NCBI GenBank assembly: GCA_903885965.1
Contig: CAISKQ010000002.1
Span: 1 to 56,464 of the forward strand
Length of the DNA: 56,464 nucleotides
Direction: 5' to 3'
DNA from: an uncultured bacterium
GTDB taxonomy: Bacteria; Patescibacteriota; Minisyncoccia; Moranbacterales; GWC2-37-73
Under the pieces are notes generated by a model, which saw nothing but the letters and a program-made list of their open reading frames with translations, did no database searches and was not told where the DNA came from. Shown here piece after piece: positions 7,917-14,763 of this stretch (position 1 is its first letter; every line of letters begins with the position of its first letter). The translations under genes were made by a program, and so were the position numbers.

Positions 7917-8927
7917 TTATAATTTTAAAAGCATACTGTCAGAGTATGCTTTTATTTTTTCACTAAGTTTATACGCGTTGCCGTGTTTCAACATCCCCAA
8001 ATATGATTGCAAACTTTCGTTTTTGGCATTTTTCTCAAGCCTGCGAAACATTCTTCGGCTTGTTGATGTCCTGAGTGTTCGGTGATGTGGAAAATGAACC
8101 CAACCAAGAAAATCAACTCCGGCTGAAAGTGTTTTGATGAAAACTTTGTCGGGATGCAAAGTTAATTTCAGTTTGTTTTGCAAAAAATTCTCGACAACGG
8201 GAATCAAATTTTCCAGTTCTTTTTTGTCTTGCGAAAAAAACACGAAATCATCGGCGTAGCGAAGATAATATTTGAATTTTAATTCGTGTTTCGCAAATTG
8301 GTCAAATTCATTCATATAAATATTGACGAAAAGTTGCGAAGTGAGATTGCCTAAGGGCAGACCAACACCTGTCTTTTCAGCTGAAAAACTTTCAATCACA
8401 TTTTCAAGCAAGCCTAGAATTTTTTTGTCTGGAATATATTCTCGCAAAATACTCAGCAAAATCTCATGGTCAATGTTAGCAAAAAATTTTCGGATGTCGC
8501 ATTTCAAAACCCAGCAAATTTTTGTATTGTTTTTTGAGACTTTTCGTCCAAATTCTTTAAAGCGCTTGAGGGCTTTATGCGTTCCCTTATTTAGTCGGCA
8601 AGAATAGGAATCAAAAATAAATTTTAGGTCAAAATAGGGATACAAAATTCGATAAAGCCCGTGGTGTAAAAGTCGATCGCATACGCTAGCCTTATGAATA
8701 TCGCGAGGTTTTGGATCGTTGATTTTGAAAGCTTGATAGCCACTATGTTTGTAGGTATGCTTTATGAGTTGGTCATGGAGTGAAAATATATTGTCCATCA
8801 AAAACACAGCAAAATCCTGGACATCTTTTCTGTTTTTCTTGCCAATTTCAAATTCTTTCCAAGCCTGCAGCAAATTTTCAACGCTGACAATTTCTTCAAA
8901 GCTGTTTCTGAGTTGGACTTTTGACAT
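7917..8927 (-). CDS. DGR reverse transcriptase
   Basis: 336 residues. RT motifs in order: KCDIRKFF with catalytic D144 (142-149), GLPLGNLTSQ (189-198), and RYADDFVFF with YADD at 224-227. The xGxxxSQ form of the fourth motif, in place of the QGxxxSP of group II introns, is characteristic of diversity-generating retroelement RTs. No maturase or endonuclease domain follows, and length is normal for DGR RTs. It would copy the template RNA from 9577-9698 with errors at adenines and, with Avd, direct the cDNA into the variable repeat of the target gene at 10041-10601. It is on the same strand as template and target. A 50-bp perfect palindrome lies 15 bp upstream of its start. Confidence 0.95.
   Translation of the reverse strand: MSKVQLRNSFEEIVSVENLLQAWKEFEIGKKNRKDVQDFAVFLMDNIFSLHDQLIKHTYKHSGYQAFKINDPKPRDIHKASVCDRLLHHGLYRILYPYFDLKFIFDSYSCRLNKGTHKALKRFKEFGRKVSKNNTKICWVLKCDIRKFFANIDHEILLSILREYIPDKKILGLLENVIESFSAEKTGVGLPLGNLTSQLFVNIYMNEFDQFAKHELKFKYYLRYADDFVFFSQDKKELENLIPVVENFLQNKLKLTLHPDKVFIKTLSAGVDFLGWVHFPHHRTLRTSTSRRMFRRLEKNAKNESLQSYLGMLKHGNAYKLSEKIKAYSDSMLLKL
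7927..7953 (+). terminator. Hairpin terminator overlapping the RT 3' end
   Basis: Arms AAAAGCATACT and AGTATGCTTTT are followed on the plus strand by ATTTTTT. It fits the end of the AbiEii-like transcript (gene stop at 7870). On the minus strand the same bases encode the last residues and stop of the RT gene. Confidence 0.7.
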
Positions 8928-8941
8928 ATATAATCAACTGC

Positions 8942-8991
8942 ATTCACTTAGGGACTAAGTCCCCAATTGGGGACTTAGTCCCTAAGTGAAT
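8942..8991. repeat. Perfect 50-bp palindrome, nested type, copy 2
   Basis: Centre between 8966 and 8967 (CCCCAA/TTGGGG). Every base from 8942 to 8991 pairs with its partner. Each half holds the smaller dyad GGGACT-A-AGTCCC. It lies in the divergent space between the RT start (8927) and the avd start (9115), and shares the GGGACTAAGTCCCC arm with copy 1 at 5815-5859. Confidence 0.92.
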
Positions 8992-9019
8992 TTTCAAACA
9001 AACTAAAAAAATAAATGCT

Positions 9020-9054
9020 GGAGGCTCAACCTCCATAATGGAGGTTGAGCCTCC
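9020..9054. repeat. Nested palindrome, copy 3
   Basis: Arms GGAGGCTCAACCTCCAT (9020-9036) and ATGGAGGTTGAGCCTCC (9038-9054) around one central A. The arms each hold a GGAGG/CCTCC dyad. Copy 4 at 29700-29734 has the same arms, and the flank that follows (CTTGTAACCGACAGTGATT) matches the reverse complement of copy 4's flank. Confidence 0.9.
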
Positions 9055-9114
9055 TTGTAACCGACAGTGATTCAACCAAGCAGTGTAATAATTTTTTAAC
9101 CTAATTAAACTCCT

Positions 9115-9570
9115 ATGCCCGAAAATCTTTTCAGCCAGCAAACATTTGATCAATCGAAAAAACAAAATTCAACTTTTAAGACCCCCCCCCAGGGAAATCT
9201 TCCGCCAATTTTTCACAAAGCTAAAGAGCTTTATCTTTTGTGGTATGAATATTATCAGATTCTTCCAAAAACTCATCGCTACACACTTGGAAAAAAAATC
9301 GATGAGTGCTTGCTCTCAATTTTGGAAACTATTGCAACTGCAACATTTCTAACTCCAACAGAAAAACAACCCTACATAAAATTCGCCATCAAAAAAACAG
9401 ATTTATTAAAAATACTTTCTTTGCTTCTTTGGGAAACAAAATCACTCGATGACAAAAAATACACTGCCCTTGCTGAAAGAGAAACTGAGCTTGGAAGAAT
9501 GCTTGGGGGTTGGTCAGGAAAAATAGCCTCAAAACAAAACTCCCCTACAAATCAGCTAGGGAAGAAATGA
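9115..9570 (+). CDS. avd: DGR accessory protein Avd
   Basis: 151 residues. Family signatures are YLLWYEYYQILPKTHRYTLG with KKID (about 40-63), a KTDLLKILSLLLWE helix (94-107), and GRMLGGW at 127-133, the Avd hallmark. Avd forms a basic pentamer of four-helix bundles that binds the RT and is needed for mutagenic retrohoming. The family normally begins near residue 28 here, so the first 27 residues are an unusual extension. That extension contains a run of nine C bases (9182-9190, Thr-Pro-Pro codons 23-25). No other ATG lies between residue 1 and the core. The gene is on the opposite strand to RT, template and target, lies between template and RT, and ends 6 bp from the template repeat. Confidence 0.9.
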   Translation: MPENLFSQQTFDQSKKQNSTFKTPPQGNLPPIFHKAKELYLLWYEYYQILPKTHRYTLGKKIDECLLSILETIATATFLTPTEKQPYIKFAIKKTDLLKILSLLLWETKSLDDKKYTALAERETELGRMLGGWSGKIASKQNSPTNQLGKK

Positions 9571-9576
9571 AGAAAG

Positions 9577-9698
9577 TTGCGAGCAACGCAGCGGGATTGT
9601 CGGCATTGAAGTCATTGTCAAGCCAATTGTAGTTCCAGTTCCACCTGTCACCATTCCAGTTGAGGCAACGAACATACAGATTCCCGTCAGAGTTGCGA
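9577..9698 (-). repeat. DGR template repeat (TR)
   Basis: 122 bp that align without gaps to the variable repeat at 10046-10167. Read on the minus strand the differing codons are mostly AAC or AAT (Asn) here, the adenine-rich form expected of a template. Of 19 differences, 17 are at TR adenines. A 78-codon open frame (9545-9781) covers the TR in the same frame as the target; I take it as the template region, not a gene, although its upstream part resembles the end of a target gene. The 3' end in sense direction, CCCGCTGCGTTGCTCGCAA, is identical in both repeats and is the likely initiation-of-homology segment. Confidence 0.93.
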
Positions 9699-9943
9699 AT
9701 TGCACAAAATGCCATCCAATGCACCACCTCTTGAATACTCTCGAGGTTGAATATTATTTGTGATCTAAAATCAACCAGCATTTTGCACCAAGTATCTTCA
9801 TTTTTGAAGCTTCTGCATACACCACTCTGTTTGAAATCTTAATCTCAGACATTCTCAATGTATGGATACTAGTTTCGGTAGCAAGAAACCTTAATTTTTT
9901 GCATATTCACCTACTCCCAATTTTATTATACCAAAAAAATAAC

Positions 9944-9971
9944 GACCCCGCACGATTTCTCGTTTGGGGTC
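9944..9971 (-). promoter_or_regulatory. DGR hairpin with GAAA tetraloop downstream of VR
   Basis: On the minus strand: GACCCC, AA, ACGA, loop GAAA, TCGT, GC, GGGGTC. This gives a 6-bp stem, a 2x2 internal loop and a 4-bp stem closed by a GNRA tetraloop. It lies 74 bp past the end of the VR. Hairpins with short GNRA-type loops behind the VR are known DGR target-site features. T-runs flank it on both strands, so it can also act as a bidirectional terminator. Confidence 0.75.
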
Positions 9972-10040
9972 ATTTTTTGATTTTCAAAGGACAGAATTTC
10001 AAAGAGTCCAAGAAAATCGAAAGGATCAAAAAACAAAACA

Positions 10041-10601
10041 CTAACTTGCGAGCAACGCAGCGGGATCGTCGGCACCGAAGTCATCCGCAAGCCAACCGTC
10101 GCCCCAGCGCCACCTGCCACCAACCCAGAAGAGGCAACGAACATACAGATTCCCGTCAGAGTAGCGATAAATCGTTCCCCAGAAAAATATCCATTTACCT
10201 TTCCACGCCTCAGGGATGAGGTGCGGATTGGCGAGCAGATAATCGAGGACATTCGCATTGAGCCTCGACTTTTTTTCGAGCTCCTTACGAAGCTCATTGC
10301 CAACTATTCCTCCACTACGCTGCTTTTCCGACAAATACGATGAAATTTTCTCAGCATCCCATTGAATTTTCCCATTTTTGCAATGTTCAACGAAACTCCA
10401 CCCATTAGGAGTAAAGGGGTCAGCATCGCAATCGATGATATGCTCAAGCTGAACAATTTGAGCATGCCCGTTTAAAAGCTGAAGAATTAAAGCCAGCTCG
10501 CTATACTGCGTTAGCCTTGTTACATCACTGGCGTCAAAGCCAGCATTATCCAAAGCATCGGCGAGCTTATTCATAGCTCCGATAGTGTGATTCGCAGACA
10601 T
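10041..10601 (-). CDS. DGR-diversified target protein
   Basis: 186 residues. The N-terminal part (about 40-135: LEHIIDCDADPFTPNGWSF, EKISSYLSEKQ, LNANVLDYLLANPHLIPEAW) belongs to a family of soluble-looking CPR proteins. It is followed by KGKWIFFWGTIYR and the variable C-terminal region (145-186), which reads like the C-type-lectin-like fold typical of DGR targets. Codons 147, 158, 160, 162, 165, 167, 168, 169, 172, 173, 176 and 179 differ from the template. Trp positions 159, 164, 166 and 170 are fixed. No signal peptide or membrane helix is seen, so the protein may be cytoplasmic or exported by another route. A strong Shine-Dalgarno site (AGAGGAGGAG) precedes the start. The ligand is unknown. 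Confidence 0.92.
   Translation of the reverse strand: MSANHTIGAMNKLADALDNAGFDASDVTRLTQYSELALILQLLNGHAQIVQLEHIIDCDADPFTPNGWSFVEHCKNGKIQWDAEKISSYLSEKQRSGGIVGNELRKELEKKSRLNANVLDYLLANPHLIPEAWKGKWIFFWGTIYRYSDGNLYVRCLFWVGGRWRWGDGWLADDFGADDPAALLAS
10046..10167 (-). repeat. DGR variable repeat (VR)
   Basis: Encodes residues 145-186 of the target, ending one codon before its stop. It aligns gap-free with the template at 9577-9698 with 19 differences. Seventeen replace a template adenine (by G, T or C). Two do not: TAC to GAC at codon 168, and the third base of codon 172 (GAC to GCG). The last 19 bases in sense direction are invariant. Confidence 0.93.
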
Positions 10602-10763
10602 AGTCTCCTCCTCTCTTATGCAATAATGTTCTCATGAACGCATTGCGAATTTAAAATACAATGTCGCTGTTGGGCTGATCACTAAGATTTTGCCACAGCA
10701 GAAAAAAATCTCAGAAAAAATCCCTTTCTGCCATGGCAAATCGCAAGTTGAGCTTTCAAAGAA

Positions 10764-12218
10764 CTAACTTGACACTATACACCCAAATTGAATTTTTGTC
10801 AACTCTTCTTCAATCACCCTCCGATCATTCCAAGGCAATTTTTTGTCACCGACCACCATCGTTTCGAAACTGCCCATGCCAGTGATGCAAATGATGTCAT
10901 CTTTTTGGGCAAGTGAAAGCGCCCTGGCAATTGCGGCTCTTCGGTCAACAATCCTCCAGAGATTTTCTCCCTCAACCATTTTTTTCTTAGACTTTGAAAT
11001 TTGGTCGTTTAGATTTATTTGGAAATTGGAAGAACCTTTTAAATCAACATCCCCAATCTTTCCTTCAGCCATAACTCCTGCAAATATTTGATCTATAATA
11101 GCTTGTGGTTCTTCGCTATATGGTTCATCGTTGGTGAGAATCACCACGTCAGCAAGTTGCGAAACAATTTGTCCCATAAGTGGCCGCTTTCCTTTGTCAC
11201 GATCGCCGCAAGAACCAAAAACAGCAATAATTTTGGCGGTCGGTTTTTTGATTTGTGCCAGCAGTTTATAGAGTCTTTCCAGAGCATTGGGCGTAAGTGC
11301 AAAATCAACCAAAATATTGACCCCTAAATCGTTTCCTATGGCCTCCATTCGCCCCGCAACGCCCTTAATTTTCGAAAGAGCATTACTTACTAGTTGCAAA
11401 TTAATCCCCTCGCCTAAGGCCACACAGGTGGCTGCAAGCGCATTCTCGATATTGAACAAACCAGGCAAATTTAGCTTATAGGATGTAGCTTTTAGCTTAT
11501 AGACTGAACCAGAAATTTCAAGCTCAATTTTCTCCGCATTTATGATTTCAACATTGGTCATTGGGATTTTATTGGAAATTGCCTGCCTGTCCGGTAGGCA
11601 GGGAAATTGGAAATTGGAAATTTCTGCAGTTGTGTATCCAAACTTTTTATCAGCCTCGAAATCCAAAAAATCTTCTGGATTTTCCATATCCAAATTGACA
11701 ACTAAGTTTCCTTTGTTTTTTGCAACATTTTTGAAAAGAATTTTTTTCGCTTGGCGATATTTTTCCATCGTCTTGTGATAATCCAAATGCTCCCTGGTAA
11801 CATTAGTAATTGCTGCAACATCATATTCCACTCCCCAAGTGCGATATTGGTCAAGCGCATGCGAAGATGTTTCCAATACTAAATATTGACAATCAGCATT
11901 GATGGCTTTGCGAATAAATTTTTGCAGGGCAAATGAAGATTCGGTTGTATAATGAGACAAGTTTTTTTCTTCCTTACCATTAATGCTAAAATTTATCGTT
12001 GATGCCAGCGCAACTTTTTTGCCAGCCTCTTCCAAAATTTTTCCCACCATTTGAACAGTTGTAGTTTTTCCGTCAGTACCAGTGATTCCAATAACTCTTA
12101 TTTTTTTTGAGGGAAAACCATACCAAACATTAGCCAAGATGGCTTGAGCAAGGTGATAATAATTTTTAAGTTGTTGAGGAAAAAGTTTTTTAAATTTGTG
12201 CATAGCTTTCACTTTCAA
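10764..12218 (-). CDS. murE: MurE-like UDP-MurNAc-tripeptide synthetase
   Basis: 484 residues. The ATP loop GITGTDGKTTT is at 44-54, followed by the Mur ligase central motifs TTESSFALQ, LETSSHALDQ, NVTREHLDYH and the C-terminal domain. The usual N-terminal UMP-binding domain is almost absent, so the protein starts close to the P-loop. The substrate-choice loop reads LTNDEPYSEEP and lacks the DNPR motif of diaminopimelate-adding enzymes, so another diamino acid may be used. Residues about 205-212 (CLPDRQA) are encoded by a palindrome inserted in frame, and YKLKATSYKL nearby also looks repeat-derived. It directly follows femAB (3-bp gap), which fits interpeptide bridge synthesis. Role in cytoplasmic peptidoglycan precursor assembly is certain; the amino acid is not. 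Confidence 0.9.
   Translation of the reverse strand: MKVKAMHKFKKLFPQQLKNYYHLAQAILANVWYGFPSKKIRVIGITGTDGKTTTVQMVGKILEEAGKKVALASTINFSINGKEEKNLSHYTTESSFALQKFIRKAINADCQYLVLETSSHALDQYRTWGVEYDVAAITNVTREHLDYHKTMEKYRQAKKILFKNVAKNKGNLVVNLDMENPEDFLDFEADKKFGYTTAEISNFQFPCLPDRQAISNKIPMTNVEIINAEKIELEISGSVYKLKATSYKLNLPGLFNIENALAATCVALGEGINLQLVSNALSKIKGVAGRMEAIGNDLGVNILVDFALTPNALERLYKLLAQIKKPTAKIIAVFGSCGDRDKGKRPLMGQIVSQLADVVILTNDEPYSEEPQAIIDQIFAGVMAEGKIGDVDLKGSSNFQINLNDQISKSKKKMVEGENLWRIVDRRAAIARALSLAQKDDIICITGMGSFETMVVGDKKLPWNDRRVIEEELTKIQFGCIVSS
11582..11602. repeat. In-frame palindrome inside murE
   Basis: CCTGCCTGTCCGGTAGGCAGG, an interrupted dyad of CCTGCCT/AGGCAGG type. Read on the murE strand it encodes the CLPDRQA insert. 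A close relative lies inside femAB at 12758-12778. Confidence 0.8.
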
Positions 12219-12221
12219 GTT

Positions 12222-13397
12222 TTATTTGCGCATGTTATGAAGAAATCCTTTAGCTCGCTGAAGCCCTTTATATATTGCGTATTTCCTTGAATTAACAATG
12301 ATATCATAACTTCCGGGAAATTCAATCGGCTGTGTCTGTGGCGAAAAGCCAAGCTTAAAATCAGTAATTCCACTCCATGATGAATTTTTATTTGTTGTTC
12401 GTAAGTTCGTATTTAATTCCAGCTTTGTTGAAACTCCGCCAAAATCATATTGCGTGCACCCAAGTTCTTTTGCATCCAGCATGGCTTGCCATTGAAGCAA
12501 AAACGGCGCCATCACATTTCGACTAACATTACCAGATGCACCATGCAGATAAGTTGCGGTTTTCCCGAAAAACAAAACCAGGTTAGCCGCAATAATTTTT
12601 CCTTCAAACTGGGCGACATAAATTCGCAGCATTTCATTTGGCAAGCTTTCGATCATTTTTCGATAATAATCTTCCGGATGTGCCGTGATTCCATGCCGCT
12701 GCGCCATCTCTTTCGTCAACTTCAAAAACGCCTCCAGGTTGGTATTTTGTATCTTGCCTGCCTGCCCGGTAGGCAGGTATTTTGTATCTTGATTGGTTTG
12801 ATTATTTGAAATTTGTTCATTGGAATTTATTTGGTTATTGTATCTTGTATCTTGTATCTTGTGCTGCATGTTACATGTTACATAAATTTTCACCCCTCGT
12901 TTTTGGGCAAGTTTTATATTGTATCTTGTCTTTGGCTTCATTTCACTCAGCAAAGTTTCTGAATCCTTTGAAACATCCACAATAAAAAGTTCTTTCGGCT
13001 GCATATCGTGTGGCGCCCTAACTATTTTCAATTTATTTCCATTTATTTCAACGTTATTTCTAATCATTTCCAGCATTTCTTCATTTTCCGGTTCAATTCT
13101 GATCCATCCCGCCTTTTCTTTCTTGGCTAATTCAATCAACTTCTGCATCCCACGTTCCATATTTTGCACTAATAATTTTGTATTTTGCATTTCACGCTCC
13201 ACGCTTTGCGTTTCAAGTTCCACGACAGGTCCTTTCGGACAATACAAATATCTCCCCACCACTGGCAACTCATGCTCAATAATAGACGCCAAAAAGCCCT
13301 CATTTTCGAGAAAAAAGGTTCGGTGTCCTACGCTGGCCTGAAACTGGCGCCACTGAGACGATTGCAAAAATTCCAAATTTTGAGGCTCATTTTCCAT
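12222..13397 (-). CDS. FemAB family peptidyltransferase (peptidoglycan bridge)
   Basis: 391 residues from ATG 13397. The longer frame to 13478 runs through a terminator and is not used. FemAB features: FLQSSQWRQFQ near the start, DVSKDSETLLSEMKPKTRYNIKLAQKRGVK, then after a gap AFLKLTKEMAQRHGI, AQFEGKIIAANLVLFFGKTATY, and GCTQYDFGGV. Known members add amino acids from aminoacyl-tRNA to lipid II-type precursors in the cytoplasm. Between the two GNAT-like halves lies a block of about 45 Asn/Gln-rich residues encoded by repeats (12755-12910), including LPTGQAG from a palindrome. A TATACT box ends 6 bases before the ATG, so the mRNA may be leaderless. murE follows at once. Confidence 0.88.
   Translation of the reverse strand: MENEPQNLEFLQSSQWRQFQASVGHRTFFLENEGFLASIIEHELPVVGRYLYCPKGPVVELETQSVEREMQNTKLLVQNMERGMQKLIELAKKEKAGWIRIEPENEEMLEMIRNNVEINGNKLKIVRAPHDMQPKELFIVDVSKDSETLLSEMKPKTRYNIKLAQKRGVKIYVTCNMQHKIQDTRYNNQINSNEQISNNQTNQDTKYLPTGQAGKIQNTNLEAFLKLTKEMAQRHGITAHPEDYYRKMIESLPNEMLRIYVAQFEGKIIAANLVLFFGKTATYLHGASGNVSRNVMAPFLLQWQAMLDAKELGCTQYDFGGVSTKLELNTNLRTTNKNSSWSGITDFKLGFSPQTQPIEFPGSYDIIVNSRKYAIYKGLQRAKGFLHNMRK
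12755..12910. repeat. Repeat cluster inserted in frame in femAB
   Basis: It contains the palindrome TGCCTGCCCGGTAGGCAGG, three tandem GTATCTT units and TTTGGTTATTGTATCTTGT, the last shared exactly with the intergenic repeat at 23691-23946. It then runs into GCATGTTACATGTTACAT, a string also found before ruvA and at 23.7 kb. The whole block stays open in the femAB frame and adds about 45 residues at a domain boundary. Confidence 0.8.
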
Positions 13398-13403
13398 AAG
13401 CAA

Positions 13404-13409
13404 AGTATA
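13404..13409 (-). promoter_or_regulatory. -10 box of femAB, leaderless start
   Basis: TATACT on the minus strand, then TTGCTT, then the ATG of femAB. Transcription would start at or within a base or two of the start codon. No good -35 box is present (TTTTGT at 17-bp spacing). Confidence 0.45.
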
Positions 13410-13430
13410 CCAGGAAAATTGGGAAAACAA

Positions 13431-13463
13431 AAAGGGCCTTAACTCACCAGAGTAAAGCCCTAG
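13431..13463 (-). terminator. Rho-independent terminator after the pilin-like gene
   Basis: On the minus strand AGGGCTTTACTC, loop TGGT, GAGTTAAGGCCCT, then TTTTTGTTTT. It lies 49 bp past the stop of the 13512-14630 gene and just upstream of the femAB promoter, so it separates the two units. Confidence 0.85.
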
Positions 13464-13511
13464 AAACAAACCAATCAAAGTTTTAAATATAATGTTTATA
13501 AAATCTAGCGC

Positions 13512-14630
13512 CTAATTTCCGCCATTATATTCCGTTTGGACATTGCTGGACGACAAAGAATAATCGAATATTTTAACTTCATCAACTTGACCTTTAAACG
13601 CTCTTCCTAGGCCAGAAAAACCCTGCCCAACCATGAAATTAGTGGTTGCTGAGGGCACAATCGCTTCGGCGCAACTTGCCGTGCTAACTTGAGCACCATT
13701 TACATAGACAAAGCAAAAATTCTCATCCTTTGTGATGACAACGTGCTGCCAAATATCCGCTGCAAGCGTAAATTTAGTTGATGAAGCATTAACATTCCAG
13801 GCTGTTCCAGTACCATAAGCAAAGATATATTTATTGGTATCCGAGATGTCTTGCTGCAATACCATTCCAGTAAATGCACCATGATTACCCCAAATATCAG
13901 CATTTTGCACCTGAGTCGCAGCAGGCTTCACCCACATAGAAATGGAAACAGCGGTCGAAATAGTCGCAAATTTGCTTCCCATATCAGCGTAATCATTCAC
14001 TCCATCGAGATCTATGGCCCCATTTCTTTTTCCAGAAGTAGTCCAAGCTGCACCATTAGTAAGCGCACCAGTATACCCATTGCCGCTTGAATCAGTTACG
14101 TTCGTTCCAGCAATGTCATCCATTTTCCAATAGGCAATGGGCAAAGCATATTGCGCTCCCACTACAACATTAACTGCTCGAACAGTATTATGATATTTAC
14201 CTGTTGATTTAATTTCATTTATCAAGGTAGCCTTTTCACCACAACCAATTAGCGAACCATCTGCCTTATAAAAAGAAAGGTCAAAATTGGCTGCTTCGCC
14301 GGTTATTTCTGGAAAAGGAACATCAACTACGCCTCCAGAAGCACAAGTAAAAGGAGTGGCCAGATTTTGGAAGGTTGTTGTTACAGTTACATCATAATCC
14401 GCATATGTTGCATTATTTATTATCTTAATTGCCCATTGCGTACCGCCATCCGCAACCTGATATGCCTGCACAGAAAACTGAGTCGCACTTGCATTCTTCT
14501 TTTGGATAACCTCTATAGATGCAATACCAATTGCAATCGTCAACATCATTGAAAGAATTATCAATGAAAAAGCTAGGATTGAACCCTTTTTATTTTTTTT
14601 GCTTATTAATAAAGTATTCCGAATTAACAT
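13512..14630 (-). CDS. Pilin-like (PilX-type) protein with LamG domain
   Basis: 372 residues. The N-terminus KKGSILAFSLIILSMMLTIA (about 14-33) with IGIASIEVIQKKNASATQ is a type IV pilin/pseudopilin-like signal and helix, of the PilX kind that lacks the usual G-F-T-L-E motif. The region about 60-160 is beta-rich with two or three Cys. Residues about 165-370 form a concanavalin-like LamG domain: YWKMDDIAGTNVTDSSGNGY, GAIDLDGVNDYADMG, IWQHVVITKDE, VDEVKIFDYSLS. It is probably a surface adhesin or minor pilin carried on a type IV pilus. The assembly ATPase is probably the fused PilB at 46432-49449. It has its own terminator. Confidence 0.82.
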   Translation of the reverse strand: MLIRNTLLISKKNKKGSILAFSLIILSMMLTIAIGIASIEVIQKKNASATQFSVQAYQVADGGTQWAIKIINNATYADYDVTVTTTFQNLATPFTCASGGVVDVPFPEITGEAANFDLSFYKADGSLIGCGEKATLINEIKSTGKYHNTVRAVNVVVGAQYALPIAYWKMDDIAGTNVTDSSGNGYTGALTNGAAWTTSGKRNGAIDLDGVNDYADMGSKFATISTAVSISMWVKPAATQVQNADIWGNHGAFTGMVLQQDISDTNKYIFAYGTGTAWNVNASSTKFTLAADIWQHVVITKDENFCFVYVNGAQVSTASCAEAIVPSATTNFMVGQGFSGLGRAFKGQVDEVKIFDYSLSSSNVQTEYNGGN

Positions 14631-14763
14631 TTCTTTTTTTATATTTGTTTTACAAATTGGAAACGCAGCGAGGATTTAGCTACAATCTTGAGCTATAATG
14701 TTCGAAAAAATTCCTATTCGTATTATACCACAGTAAGTTTATTTAGCCCACAAATGAAAAATT

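Noticed and set aside
5815-9054. Nested palindromes as a CRISPR array or attachment sites
   Set aside because: Copies are isolated, lack regular spacers and differ in arm sequence; no cas or integrase gene is near.
9545-9781. 78-codon frame on the minus strand covering the template repeat
   Set aside because: It contains the TR in the same frame as the target gene but has no ribosome site and a chance-looking upstream part. I treat it as template DNA, perhaps from an old target gene end, not as a protein gene.
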